DNA of 64,000 nt, from NCBI GenBank assembly GCA_016794565.1, contig JAEUHQ010000130.1, positions 1-64,000 of the forward strand, written 5' to 3'. Both the position numbers and the translations under genes were made by a program. The notes under the pieces are model-generated. The model was not told the DNA's origin, made no database searches, and saw only the letters and a program-made list of their open reading frames with translations. This document shows positions 56,054-64,000 of the stretch, one piece after another (position 1 is the first letter of the stretch; each line of letters opens with the position of its first letter). This DNA is from Planctomycetota bacterium. Lineage in GTDB: Bacteria > Planctomycetota > UBA1135 > UBA2386.

Positions 56054-56773
56054 TCACACCATCAGCAAGGCGGCGTCGCGCACGGGCAGCGGGCCGTCGT
56101 GCCAGAGCGGTTCGCCCGCGAAGACCCCGATGCGCGCCCCGAAGAAGCGGTCGCGGACCTGCGCCCGCTCGAGCACGTCGATTCCCTGCAGCAAGTGGCC
56201 CCGATCCGGCGGGGCGAGTTGGGACCGGTAGCAGCGCACGACGTCGTCCTTAGCCTTCGCGACGGCGCTGATGTCGACGACGAGGCTCGGTTCGACCGGG
56301 AGATTGCCGGGGAACCGCAGCACGAGGCGCGGCCGATGCGGTGCGCCGAGGTGGGGCGCGTGTTTGGCGAGGCCGGCGAGGAAGTACGCGCGGGAAACGA
56401 GAAGCGCCGCCGCGGTGTGGTCGGGATGCAGGTCGCGTTCGTGGGGTGCGAACAGGATCGTCGGGCGAGCCTGGCGGATCGCGGCGACGACCAGGTCCGT
56501 CTGCGTGTCGTCGACCGCGACCTTCGTGTCCGCGATGCCGAGGTTCGTGCGCTGGCGCAGGCCGAGCGCCTTCGCAGCGGCGGCGGCTTCGGCGCGCCGT
56601 TCGTCGGCGGTGCCGCGAGAGCCCATCTCACCGTGCGTCAGGTCGACGATCGACGCGCTGCGACCGGCGGCGATCAGCCGCAGCAGCGTGCCACCGACGC
56701 CGATCTCCACGTCGTCTGGGTGCGGGCCGAACGCGAGCGCATCGCACGGATCGAGCCGCGGCGTAGACGTCAC
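56054..56773 (-). CDS. bshB: Bacillithiol biosynthesis deacetylase
   Basis: This 239-aa LmbE/PIG-L-fold metal-dependent deacetylase removes the acetyl group from GlcNAc-malate. The metal motif is FGPHPDDVE (~15-23), with LFAPHERDLHPDHTAAA as the second site; SQLAP and GEPLW-type ends also fit BshB1. The GTG start overlaps the bshC stop by GTGA. Confidence 0.92.
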   Translation of the reverse strand: MTSTPRLDPCDALAFGPHPDDVEIGVGGTLLRLIAAGRSASIVDLTHGEMGSRGTADERRAEAAAAAKALGLRQRTNLGIADTKVAVDDTQTDLVVAAIRQARPTILFAPHERDLHPDHTAAALLVSRAYFLAGLAKHAPHLGAPHRPRLVLRFPGNLPVEPSLVVDISAVAKAKDDVVRCYRSQLAPPDRGHLLQGIDVLERAQVRDRFFGARIGVFAGEPLWHDGPLPVRDAALLMV

Positions 56774-58323
56774 AGCTCGAGCACTCCGTGTTCGATGCGG
56801 AACGGATCCGCGGCGTCGACGAGGACATCGGCGAGCGACGGCCCGTATGCCGCGAGGTACGACAGCGGCCCGAGCACGCGTTCCTGGAAACGCGTTCGCG
56901 GACGCAGCGTGCTGCACAGGCGCCGCAGTTGCTTGATGCCCGTGCCCTCGCGGTTCTGTCGCGCGTTGCGGATCTTCTGCTGCAGCCGTTCGATCTCTTC
57001 GACACACTTCGTGCGCGCACGATCGAGTGCGCTCAGCATCGACGAGTCGAGCTTGCCGAGGCGCTGGCCGATCGTGTCGAGGTCGCCCTTGAGGCGGCTC
57101 TGCAGCGTGTCGAGCGCGTCCTCGAGGTCGCTGCCATCGTCGCTCTTCAGGTACTTCTCGGCGAGCTTCTCCGGCGGCTGGTCGAGATCGGGCAGGTCGA
57201 GCGAGAAGCGCGTCAGCAGACGCTGCATCGTCGGCTCGACGAGTGTCAGCGAGGCGCGCGGCACGAAGACCGGCTGCGGGACGCCGAGCAGGCGATACAG
57301 CGGCGCGACTGCGCAGAGGTACGAGAGTTCGCCGGGGCCGACGACGAACGCGACGGTCGGGATGCACGCGTCCTGCCACAGCGGCCGCAGCAGCACGCCC
57401 GGACTCAGGTCCTGCGCACGGCCGGCGATCTCGCCGTCGGCGATCGGTTCACGCCGGCCGCCCGCGAGGTCGAACATCATCGTCGCTGCCGGATCGAGCG
57501 TGACGTCGATGCCGAGGTCGGCGAGGTCGTCGCACGTCTGCTTCACCTTCTCGCGGACCTCGTTCGACCGGCCCCACCACCGCAGCAACGTGTCGAACGC
57601 CTCCGTCGGCAGGTCGCGCGGCTCGATCACGAGCAGTCCGTGCTTGCCGAACGTCTCGAACAGGATGCGCGCCTCCTGATCGCCGAGCGTCTCGTCCGGA
57701 TGGCGCGGCTTGCACATCGCGATGGCCCAGTCGCGGAACTCGCTCTGCGGCAACAGCCCGTCGACCTCCGCGAGCACGCGGTCGATCTCCCGACCGACGC
57801 CGATGTTGCGCAGCGGCTCGTTCGAGCGGTCGATGTCGAGGCGGAAGCGCTGCACTTCCTGGGCCTGGTTCACGAGGAACAGGCGGTTCGCTTCGTCGAG
57901 GTCGTGGTCGTCGCTGTGGTTCCAGTAGAGCGGCACGACGCGCGGGCCGCCTTCCTTGTTGATCTCGCGGCAGAGGCGGATCGCCGTCGCGACCTTGTGC
58001 AGCGTGAACAGCGGCCCACCCATCAGACCCGGCTGCTGGCCGGTGACGACGACGTGCACGTTCGGGTCGAGCAGCGCCTCGGCGTTGGCGAGCACCTCGG
58101 GCGGTGCGCCGTGCTTCTGCGCGTAGGTGCGCAGGGCCTTCACCAGCGCTTCGCGCGGCAGCACTCGGCCAGCACCCGTCGGCGCGCGGCGCATGAGCTC
58201 CTGCACCGATCGGGCGCGCATGCCGAGGAACGCGCCGAGATCGCGGTCGTCCTCGAGGAAGCGCTGGTGCACTTCGGAGGTGCCGACGCGGCGGAACGAG
58301 ATGTGGCGAAGGGTGGAAGTCAC
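56770..58323 (-). CDS. bshC: Bacillithiol synthase (cysteine-adding enzyme)
   Basis: This 517-aa protein is in the BshC family. VVTGQQPGLMGGPLFTLHKVATAI, PLYWNHSDDHDLDEANRLF, the RPLWQDACIPTVAFVVGPGELSYL block and the final C-terminal coiled-coil and Arg-rich segments are family landmarks. It attaches cysteine to GlcN-malate to complete bacillithiol. GTG 58323 is taken as the start. With bshA and bshB it makes the pathway complete within 5 kb. Confidence 0.93.
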   Translation of the reverse strand: MTSTLRHISFRRVGTSEVHQRFLEDDRDLGAFLGMRARSVQELMRRAPTGAGRVLPREALVKALRTYAQKHGAPPEVLANAEALLDPNVHVVVTGQQPGLMGGPLFTLHKVATAIRLCREINKEGGPRVVPLYWNHSDDHDLDEANRLFLVNQAQEVQRFRLDIDRSNEPLRNIGVGREIDRVLAEVDGLLPQSEFRDWAIAMCKPRHPDETLGDQEARILFETFGKHGLLVIEPRDLPTEAFDTLLRWWGRSNEVREKVKQTCDDLADLGIDVTLDPAATMMFDLAGGRREPIADGEIAGRAQDLSPGVLLRPLWQDACIPTVAFVVGPGELSYLCAVAPLYRLLGVPQPVFVPRASLTLVEPTMQRLLTRFSLDLPDLDQPPEKLAEKYLKSDDGSDLEDALDTLQSRLKGDLDTIGQRLGKLDSSMLSALDRARTKCVEEIERLQQKIRNARQNREGTGIKQLRRLCSTLRPRTRFQERVLGPLSYLAAYGPSLADVLVDAADPFRIEHGVLEL

Positions 58324-58349
58324 GATGGGCGAACTCACGAAGGCTGCTG

Positions 58350-59219
58350 CTACGACGAACGGCCGCCGATCACCGCACGGCATTCGTCTGCGAACGCCTT
58401 CGCCGCCCGCTCGATCGCGTCGAGCCAGTCGCCGGACGAAGGCTGGAAACACTGCATCACGCCGCGGCTCTGGTTGACGAGGGCGCCGAGGCCGCGCCGG
58501 TCGAACGCGGCCGCGAGGTCCTTCACCGCACCGCCTTGGGCACCGACGCCGGGCAGCAGGAGCCAGCTGTGCGGCAGCAGCGCCCGCAGCCGCGCGAGTT
58601 CCTGCGGCCACGTCGCGCCGACCACCGCGCCGACCGCGGAGTAGCCCTCGCTCTTCGGCATGTCGCTGCCCCATCGCGTCACCGCGCGAGCGACGACGTC
58701 GCACAGGGCCTCGGCACCGACGAGCAGGTCCTGGAAGTCGCGGGCGCCGGGGTTGCTGGTGCGCACGAGCACGAACACCGCGCGACCGCCGCGAGCCGGA
58801 TCACACGCCTTCAGGAACGGCGCGATCGAGTCGCCGCCGAGGTACGGATGCAGCGTCAGCGCGTCGGCCAGGCCGAAGTGCCCGTCTGCGTAGGCCTCGG
58901 CCGTGCTGCCGATGTCGCCGCGCTTGATGTCGCCGATGACGAGCAGCCCGTTCTTCCGGGCGAGAGCACAGGTCTCCTCGTAGGCGCGGTAGCCGTCGGC
59001 ACCGAACTGCTCGAAGAACGCGATGTTCGGCTTCACGCACGGAGCGTGGCGCGCGATCGCCGGAAGCGCTTCGCGATAGAACTCGACGATGCGCGCGGCG
59101 GGCGGGCCGTTCGGGACGACGCGCTGCGGCAGTGCATCGAGGCGTGGATCGAGTCCGATCACGATCGGGGCCTGCCCACCGAGCACACGTTCCGCGATCT
59201 CAGCGACGAAGCTCCGCAT
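58350..59219 (-). CDS. pyrF: Orotidine-5'-phosphate decarboxylase
   Basis: This 289-aa enzyme has IGLDPRLDAL at the N-terminus and PNIAFFEQFG. The catalytic segment is VIGDIKRGDIGSTAEAYA (Lys and Asp residues of the active site), and LLPGVGAQGG and VNQSRGVM close the barrel. The length fits the longer, type 2 OMP decarboxylases. It makes UMP. ATG 59219 follows a TAGTCT box by 10 nt. It leads a minus-strand run into bshC. Confidence 0.93.
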   Translation of the reverse strand: MRSFVAEIAERVLGGQAPIVIGLDPRLDALPQRVVPNGPPAARIVEFYREALPAIARHAPCVKPNIAFFEQFGADGYRAYEETCALARKNGLLVIGDIKRGDIGSTAEAYADGHFGLADALTLHPYLGGDSIAPFLKACDPARGGRAVFVLVRTSNPGARDFQDLLVGAEALCDVVARAVTRWGSDMPKSEGYSAVGAVVGATWPQELARLRALLPHSWLLLPGVGAQGGAVKDLAAAFDRRGLGALVNQSRGVMQCFQPSSGDWLDAIERAAKAFADECRAVIGGRSS

Positions 59220-59229
59220 CGAGCGGGGA

Positions 59230-59235
59230 AGACTA
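59230..59235 (-). promoter_or_regulatory. TANNNT -10-like box (TAGTCT)
   Basis: On the minus strand TAGTCT ends 10 nt before the pyrF ATG. Confidence 0.4.
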
Positions 59236-59388
59236 GCTGCGCGGCAGGGCGGTGCGAGCAGTTCCGACGAAGCGCCGCCGCCATCGACGATCCTCCGTCG
59301 GTGCGCGGGACTCGCCTCCTGCGACGCGGGCGGGTAAACCCACGGCACTGTCGTTGCTCGCGGTCGGTGAGAGGGGGAAGGAAACGCG

Positions 59389-59394
59389 TACGGT
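59389..59394 (+). promoter_or_regulatory. TANNNT -10-like box (TACGGT)
   Basis: TACGGT ends 7 nt before the ATG of the first repeat protein. Confidence 0.35.
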
Positions 59395-59401
59395 GCCATC
59401 C

Positions 59402-61960
59402 ATGCCCACCCTCGTCTCGTCGCTGCGTTCCGTTGCCGTGTTCCTCCCCGTGATCGTGGCGGCCAGTGGCGTCGTGACCGCCCAGTGCGCCAACCCGTGG
59501 TTGCCAGGCGAGAACCACCCCGGTGTGAACGGGCTTGTGCGCGCGACCACGACGTGGGATCCCGACGGTGCCGGCCCGAGTCCGCTCCACGTCGTGCTCG
59601 CCGGATCGTTCTCGGTCGCCGGCGGGGCGCTCGCGAACAACATCGTGCTGTGGGAGCCCGTGGCCGGCGTCTGGACGAGCCTCGGTGCAGGAACGGATGG
59701 GCCGGTGAGCGCTCTCGCCGTGCTGCCCACAGGGGAGCTGGTGGCGGCGGGTTCGTTCACGAACGCGGGTGGTGGCGCTGCTTCCCGGATCGCCCGTTGG
59801 AACGGTTCGACCTGGTCGTCGCTCGGCTCCGGCGTGAACGGCGTGGTCAAGGCGCTGGCAGTGATGCCGAACGGAGACCTGATCGCCGGGGGCGGTTTCT
59901 CGAGCGCCGGCGGCAACGCTGCGGTGTTCATCGCACGATGGAACGGCACGAGCTGGGCTCCGATCGGCAGCGGCTTCGACGGTGGTGTGTCGGCGCTCGC
60001 GGTGATGCCGAACGGCGATCTCGTGGCCGGCGGCGGCGCGGGTGCGCAGACGAGCGTCGCGCGCTGGAACGGCGCGACATGGGCCTCGGTCGGCGGCGGC
60101 TTCCCGAACACCGTGCGCACGCTGCTCGTCGCCGGCAACGGCGACCTCGTCGCGGGCGGTGACTTCCTGACCGACTCGATCGGTGCGCCGATGGTGCGCA
60201 TCGCCCGCTGGAACGGCTCGGCGTGGTCGGCGCTCGGCTCCGGCGCCAACAATCTCGTCGAGTCGCTCGTCGAGTTGCCGAACGGCGACCTGTTCGTCGG
60301 CGGCGGGTTCGGGATCGCCGGCGGAGTCGCGGCACCTTGCATCGCGCGGTGGAACGGCGCGACGTGGTCGGCTCTCGGCACGGGCCTCGCCGGCAACCTG
60401 GCCTCGGCGGAAGTGCTCGCGCTCACCCGTTTGCCGAGCGGCGACGTCGTGGCCGGCGGCTCGTTCGCGGTCGCGGGCGGCGTGCCGACCGCGAACGTCG
60501 CCGTGTGGAGCGGCAGCGCGTGGGCCGGTGTCGGTCACGGCGCCGATCGCGAGATCCACGCCGTCGCGACGATGCCCAACGGTGACCTCGTCGCGGCGGG
60601 CCAGTTCACGACGATCGGCGGCATCGCTGCGAATCGCATCGCGCGCTTCGACGGCACCGCATGGCACGCGCTCGCGGGCGGCCTCACGCCGAACACGTTC
60701 CCGTTCCCGGCGCTCGCGCTGCAAGTGCTCGCGAACGGCGACATCGTGGCGGGCGGCGACTTCATGTTCGCCAACGGCACGCCGGTGAACGGCATCGCGC
60801 GGTGGAACGGGACGACCTGGTCGGGTTTCGGCACCGGCGTGTCCCTGAACAACCGAGTGAAGGCGGTGATCGAGATGCCGAACGGCGACATCGTGATCGG
60901 CGGCGATTTCTCGAGCGCCGGCGGAGTGCTCGCGTTCGCGATCGCACGTTGGAACGGAGTCGCGTGGACGACCTTCGGAAGCGGCATGCTGCTGAACCTC
61001 CCATTTCCCGTCGCGGGTTCGGTGTCTTCGTTCGCGTTCCTGCCGAATGGCGATCTCGTGGCTGCCGGCCGCTTCCTCTTCGCAAACGGAGTCCCAGCGA
61101 ACAACGTCGCGAAGTGGAACGGCGTGAACTGGTCGCCGCTCGGCAGCGGCACTGGCGGCGAAGTCACTTCCATCGCGGTGCTGGCGAACGGGGACCTCGT
61201 CGCGAGCGGGATCTTCAGCAGCGCCGGTGGTGCGCCCGCGAGCTCCATCGCGCGCTGGGACGGCGCATCCTGGTCGGCGCTCGGCGCGGGTCTCGAGAAT
61301 CAGGCGCTCGCGTTGCTCCCGTTGCCGAACGGCGACCTGATCGCGACCGGCTCGTTCACGGCGGCAGGCGGGCAGGCCGCGTCGCGCATCGCGAGATGGA
61401 ACGGTGTCACGTGGTCGACTTTCGGCACCGGCCTCGACGGAACGGGTCGTGCTCTCGCGCGCTCGGCCAACGGCGACGTCGTGGTCGGCGGCGATTTCTT
61501 CCAGGCTGGTGGCGCGATGTCCGTACGCCTCGCGGGGCTGTCCACGACGTGCCCCGCGACCGCGGCGCCGAACGGAGTCGGTTGCGCCGGCGCCACGCTG
61601 TCCGCTCTCACGCTGCCGTGGGTCGACGCGATGTTCCGCGCCGAAGGCACGGGACTGCCGACGACATCGATCGTGCTCACGCTGACGAGCCTGACGTCGG
61701 TCCCGCAAGGAGCGGCGCCGCTGCTGCTCGCGTTCCCGCAGGCGGGCGTCGGTTGCGACGTGCTCGTGGCGCCAGACATTCTCGGTGCGCTCGTGACGAC
61801 GACGGGAACGGCGGTGTCCGACCTCTTCTTGCCCAACGTGCCGCCGCTCGTCGGCGTGACCTTCTACCAGCAGATGGTGCCGATCGAGATCGGCGCCGGC
61901 GGCGCGTGGACCTCGGTCGTCGCGACGAACGCGCTGCAACTTTCTGCGGGCACGTTCTGA
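59402..61960 (+). CDS. Secreted beta-propeller-type repeat protein
   Basis: In this 852-aa protein the signal peptide is ~1-27 (ending VVTAQ). About thirteen tandem units of ~44-55 aa follow, each with LPNGDLVAGGSF, then IARWNG plus W and a G-x-G turn. This resembles delta-60/kelch-like blades. The last ~135 residues are a distinct domain starting CPATAAPNGVGCAG and containing AFPQAGVGCDVLV and GVTFYQQMVPIEIG, which I associate with planctomycete secreted proteins. The DNA repeats make it recombinogenic. The function is probably surface or structural. Confidence 0.85.
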   Translation: MPTLVSSLRSVAVFLPVIVAASGVVTAQCANPWLPGENHPGVNGLVRATTTWDPDGAGPSPLHVVLAGSFSVAGGALANNIVLWEPVAGVWTSLGAGTDGPVSALAVLPTGELVAAGSFTNAGGGAASRIARWNGSTWSSLGSGVNGVVKALAVMPNGDLIAGGGFSSAGGNAAVFIARWNGTSWAPIGSGFDGGVSALAVMPNGDLVAGGGAGAQTSVARWNGATWASVGGGFPNTVRTLLVAGNGDLVAGGDFLTDSIGAPMVRIARWNGSAWSALGSGANNLVESLVELPNGDLFVGGGFGIAGGVAAPCIARWNGATWSALGTGLAGNLASAEVLALTRLPSGDVVAGGSFAVAGGVPTANVAVWSGSAWAGVGHGADREIHAVATMPNGDLVAAGQFTTIGGIAANRIARFDGTAWHALAGGLTPNTFPFPALALQVLANGDIVAGGDFMFANGTPVNGIARWNGTTWSGFGTGVSLNNRVKAVIEMPNGDIVIGGDFSSAGGVLAFAIARWNGVAWTTFGSGMLLNLPFPVAGSVSSFAFLPNGDLVAAGRFLFANGVPANNVAKWNGVNWSPLGSGTGGEVTSIAVLANGDLVASGIFSSAGGAPASSIARWDGASWSALGAGLENQALALLPLPNGDLIATGSFTAAGGQAASRIARWNGVTWSTFGTGLDGTGRALARSANGDVVVGGDFFQAGGAMSVRLAGLSTTCPATAAPNGVGCAGATLSALTLPWVDAMFRAEGTGLPTTSIVLTLTSLTSVPQGAAPLLLAFPQAGVGCDVLVAPDILGALVTTTGTAVSDLFLPNVPPLVGVTFYQQMVPIEIGAGGAWTSVVATNALQLSAGTF

Positions 61961-62086
61961 CCCGCGTTCGCGCGCGCGAGTCCGCGGTGCCATCGAACGG
62001 ACGCGGCCCGTTCGCCGCGATCGCAGCGGGTGCGGGCACCCCGACCCCGCCTGACGCCTGCGCAGAATCGTGGTAGCGAAGCGCGG

Positions 62087-64000
62087 ATGTTCGCTTCCAT
62101 GCCACGTCCAGCGGCCTGTCTCGTCACGGCCGCAGCCCTCGTTCTCTCCGGCGCCGGCGCCCTGTCGGCACAGTGCACGACGGCCTGGTCGTCGGACGGC
62201 GGCGTGCCGGGGACTCTCGCCGACGGCGTCAGCGCGACCGTGGCATGGGACCCCGACGGCGCGGGCCCGCTCGGCGAACGGGTCGTGCTGGGCGGATCGT
62301 TCTCGATCGCGGGCGACGCGCTGGTGAGCGGCATCGCGGTGTGGGATCCGTCGACCGGCGCGTGGTCCACGCTCGGAAGCGGAATCGCCGGCACCGTCTC
62401 GTCGATCGTCGCGCTGCAGAACGGTCACCTGATCGTCGGCGGGTCGTTCTCGATCGCCGGTGGTGCGCTCGCGAACAACATCGCGCGATGGAACGGCACG
62501 TCGTGGTCGGCTCTCGGCTCGGGAGTCGACTCCGCGGTGGACGCGCTCACCGTGCTGCCGAACGGCGACGTCGTCGCGGGCGGCTCGTTCCAGACCGCCG
62601 GCGGCGTGCCGGCGAGCCTCGTCGCGCGATGGAACGGTTCGACGTGGTCGCCGCTCGGTTCCGGCCTCGGCGGCCCGCCGCCCGGGCTCTTCCAGCCGCC
62701 GCACAGTGTGTTCGCGCTGACGACGATGGCGAACGGCGACGTCGCGGTGGGCGGTCGGTTCGCGGCCGCCGGCGCGGTCGCGGTGCAGAACGTCGCGCGT
62801 TGGAACGGCTCGACGTGGTCCGCCTTCGGTGGCGGCACGAACGACACGGTCTACGCGTTGAAGGGCCTCGCGAACGGCGACCTCGTCGCGGGCGGTCCGT
62901 TCACCGCGGCGGGCGGCAACCCTGCGAACGGCATCGCACGATGGACGGGCGCGAGCTGGTCCGCGCTCGGCGCCGGCGTCACCGGCTCGATCTTCTTCGG
63001 CACGCCCGCGGTGTTCGACATCGCGACGACGTCGAACGGCGATCTCGTCGCCGCCGGCCGCTTCCAGACCGCCGGCAGCGTCACCGCGAACTCCATTGCG
63101 CGGTGGAACGGTTCGTCGTGGGTTGCACTCGGCACCGGCGCGGACAACACGGTGCTGTCGCTCGCGGTGCTCACCGGAGGATCGCTGGTCGCCGGGGGCT
63201 CCTTCTCGTCGGCAGGCGGCCGCGGCGCGCTGCACGTCGCCCGCTGGAGCGGCAGCGTGTGGGAACCGCTCGAAGACGGCCTCGGTGCGAACATCCGCGC
63301 GCTCGCGACGCTGCCGAACGGCGACGTCGTCGCGGGCGGTGCCGGTCCGATCGCGCGCCGTACGGCGTCGGGGTGGACCCAGCTCGGCTCGCCCGGTCCC
63401 TCGCTCGACCTCGCCGGCAACGGCGGCGTCTACGCCCTCACGACCCTGCCCGGCGGCGACGTCGTCGCGGGCGGCGCCTTCACGCTGGCCGGCGGCGTTC
63501 CTGCGAATCGCCTCGCGCGCTGGAACGGCGTCGCATGGTCGCCGATCGGCGGCGGCGTCACGGGACCGTTCGCGCCGGCCGTGAACGCGGCCGTTACGAT
63601 GCCGAACGGCGATCTCGTCGTCGCCGGACGATTCACGTTCGCCGGCGGCGTGCCGGCCCAGAACATCGCCCGCTGGAACGGATCGGGCTGGTCCGCAATC
63701 GGCGTGGGCACGAGCGACGAGGTGCGCGCTCTCGTCGCGATGCCGAACGGCGACCTGATCGTCGGCGGCAGCTTCGCGTCGGCCGACGGTGTCGCCGTCG
63801 ACTCCATCGCGCGCTGGGACGGCGCCGCATGGCACGCGATCGGCGGCCTCTCGTGGTTCGGCAGCCTCGGCGTCGCGCATGCCCTCGCGGTGCGGCCGAA
63901 CGGCGATCTCGTCGTCGCCGGCTCGTTCTCGTCCGCGGGCGGTGTCGCGGCGGACAACATCGCGCGCTGGGACGGCGCCGCGTGGCACCCGCTCGGCACC
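62087..64000 (+). CDS. Second secreted repeat protein, 3' end beyond window
   Basis: From ATG 62087 the frame stays open for 638 codons to the edge. The signal peptide is ~1-29 (ending ALSAQ). The mature start CTTAWSS...WDPDGAGP and the repeat units (PNGDVVAGGSF, ARWNGS) match the 59402 protein, so it is a tandem paralog. At least ten blades are seen. The 126-bp gap before it has no clear terminator. An internal ATG at 62099 is an alternative start. Confidence 0.85.
   Translation, partial: MFASMPRPAACLVTAAALVLSGAGALSAQCTTAWSSDGGVPGTLADGVSATVAWDPDGAGPLGERVVLGGSFSIAGDALVSGIAVWDPSTGAWSTLGSGIAGTVSSIVALQNGHLIVGGSFSIAGGALANNIARWNGTSWSALGSGVDSAVDALTVLPNGDVVAGGSFQTAGGVPASLVARWNGSTWSPLGSGLGGPPPGLFQPPHSVFALTTMANGDVAVGGRFAAAGAVAVQNVARWNGSTWSAFGGGTNDTVYALKGLANGDLVAGGPFTAAGGNPANGIARWTGASWSALGAGVTGSIFFGTPAVFDIATTSNGDLVAAGRFQTAGSVTANSIARWNGSSWVALGTGADNTVLSLAVLTGGSLVAGGSFSSAGGRGALHVARWSGSVWEPLEDGLGANIRALATLPNGDVVAGGAGPIARRTASGWTQLGSPGPSLDLAGNGGVYALTTLPGGDVVAGGAFTLAGGVPANRLARWNGVAWSPIGGGVTGPFAPAVNAAVTMPNGDLVVAGRFTFAGGVPAQNIARWNGSGWSAIGVGTSDEVRALVAMPNGDLIVGGSFASADGVAVDSIARWDGAAWHAIGGLSWFGSLGVAHALAVRPNGDLVVAGSFSSAGGVAADNIARWDGAAWHPLGT

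Noticed and set aside
59159..63988. Minus-strand open frame of about 1,600 codons, antisense to both repeat proteins
   Set aside because: Its translation is Arg/Asp/Ala low-complexity with a period mirroring the blades of the plus-strand repeats, it has no signal or domain, and it ends inside pyrF. It is an antisense shadow of GC-rich repeat DNA.

Overview
The window is GC-rich DNA (roughly 68 % in hand-counted lines) from a diderm bacterium, most likely a member of the Planctomycetota. This assignment is an inference. It rests on the secreted repeat proteins at the right edge, whose C-terminal domain I associate with planctomycetes, on a Ser/Thr kinase-TPR receptor, and on Kdo/LPS assembly genes combined with a bacillithiol pathway. 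Gene density is high, GTG starts are common, and nine gene pairs overlap by GTGA.

Layout. 1-5919 (minus): pyrE, a nucleotidyltransferase-nitroreductase fusion, a membrane protein resembling a polymorphic toxin, a kinase-TPR receptor and a truncated exported protein. 5970-8381 (plus): a beta-lactamase-fold serine hydrolase and a family 2 glycosyltransferase. 8389-16314: purF divergent from a class IV aminotransferase, an AT-hook protein, a signal peptidase I/CPBP protease/CBM9-like protein operon, and a LeuA-like synthase. 16384-26016: an Hpt protein, fmt-rsmB with three downstream genes, a HIT-like protein with an acyltransferase, an orphan protein, an SDR enzyme and a lipid-kinase-like protein. 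26102-34351 (plus): an HDOD protein and then an LPS block of kdsD, kdsC, a very large LptC/OstA-like protein and LptD. 34413-37731: a DUF481 outer-membrane protein, a FUN14 protein and ettA.

37857-40759 (minus) is an accessory island of visibly lower GC. An ECF-like sigma factor, whose 5' coding end carries a 7-nt tandem repeat, heads a run of two related membrane-anchored proteins, a Cys-rich secreted protein and an in-frame 3' fragment of a third relative. This is the best candidate here for an undescribed system.

40900-59219 is the replication-origin neighbourhood: a tatA-like gene, a DUF2007 protein, a stand-alone MshEN-like protein, a fused MlaF-MlaE transporter with an MCE protein carrying a degenerate protease-like tail, then gyrB, dciA, dnaN, a candidate oriC and dnaA. 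Beyond dnaA lie a cysteine desulfurase and a complete bacillithiol pathway (bshA, bshB, bshC) with parA and pyrF interspersed. 59402-64000 holds two adjacent secreted repeat proteins, the second cut by the window edge.

Many first genes of transcripts carry a TANNNT box 6-11 nt before the start codon and no clear Shine-Dalgarno sequence, which suggests frequent leaderless transcription. No rRNA, tRNA, CRISPR array or insertion sequence was seen.
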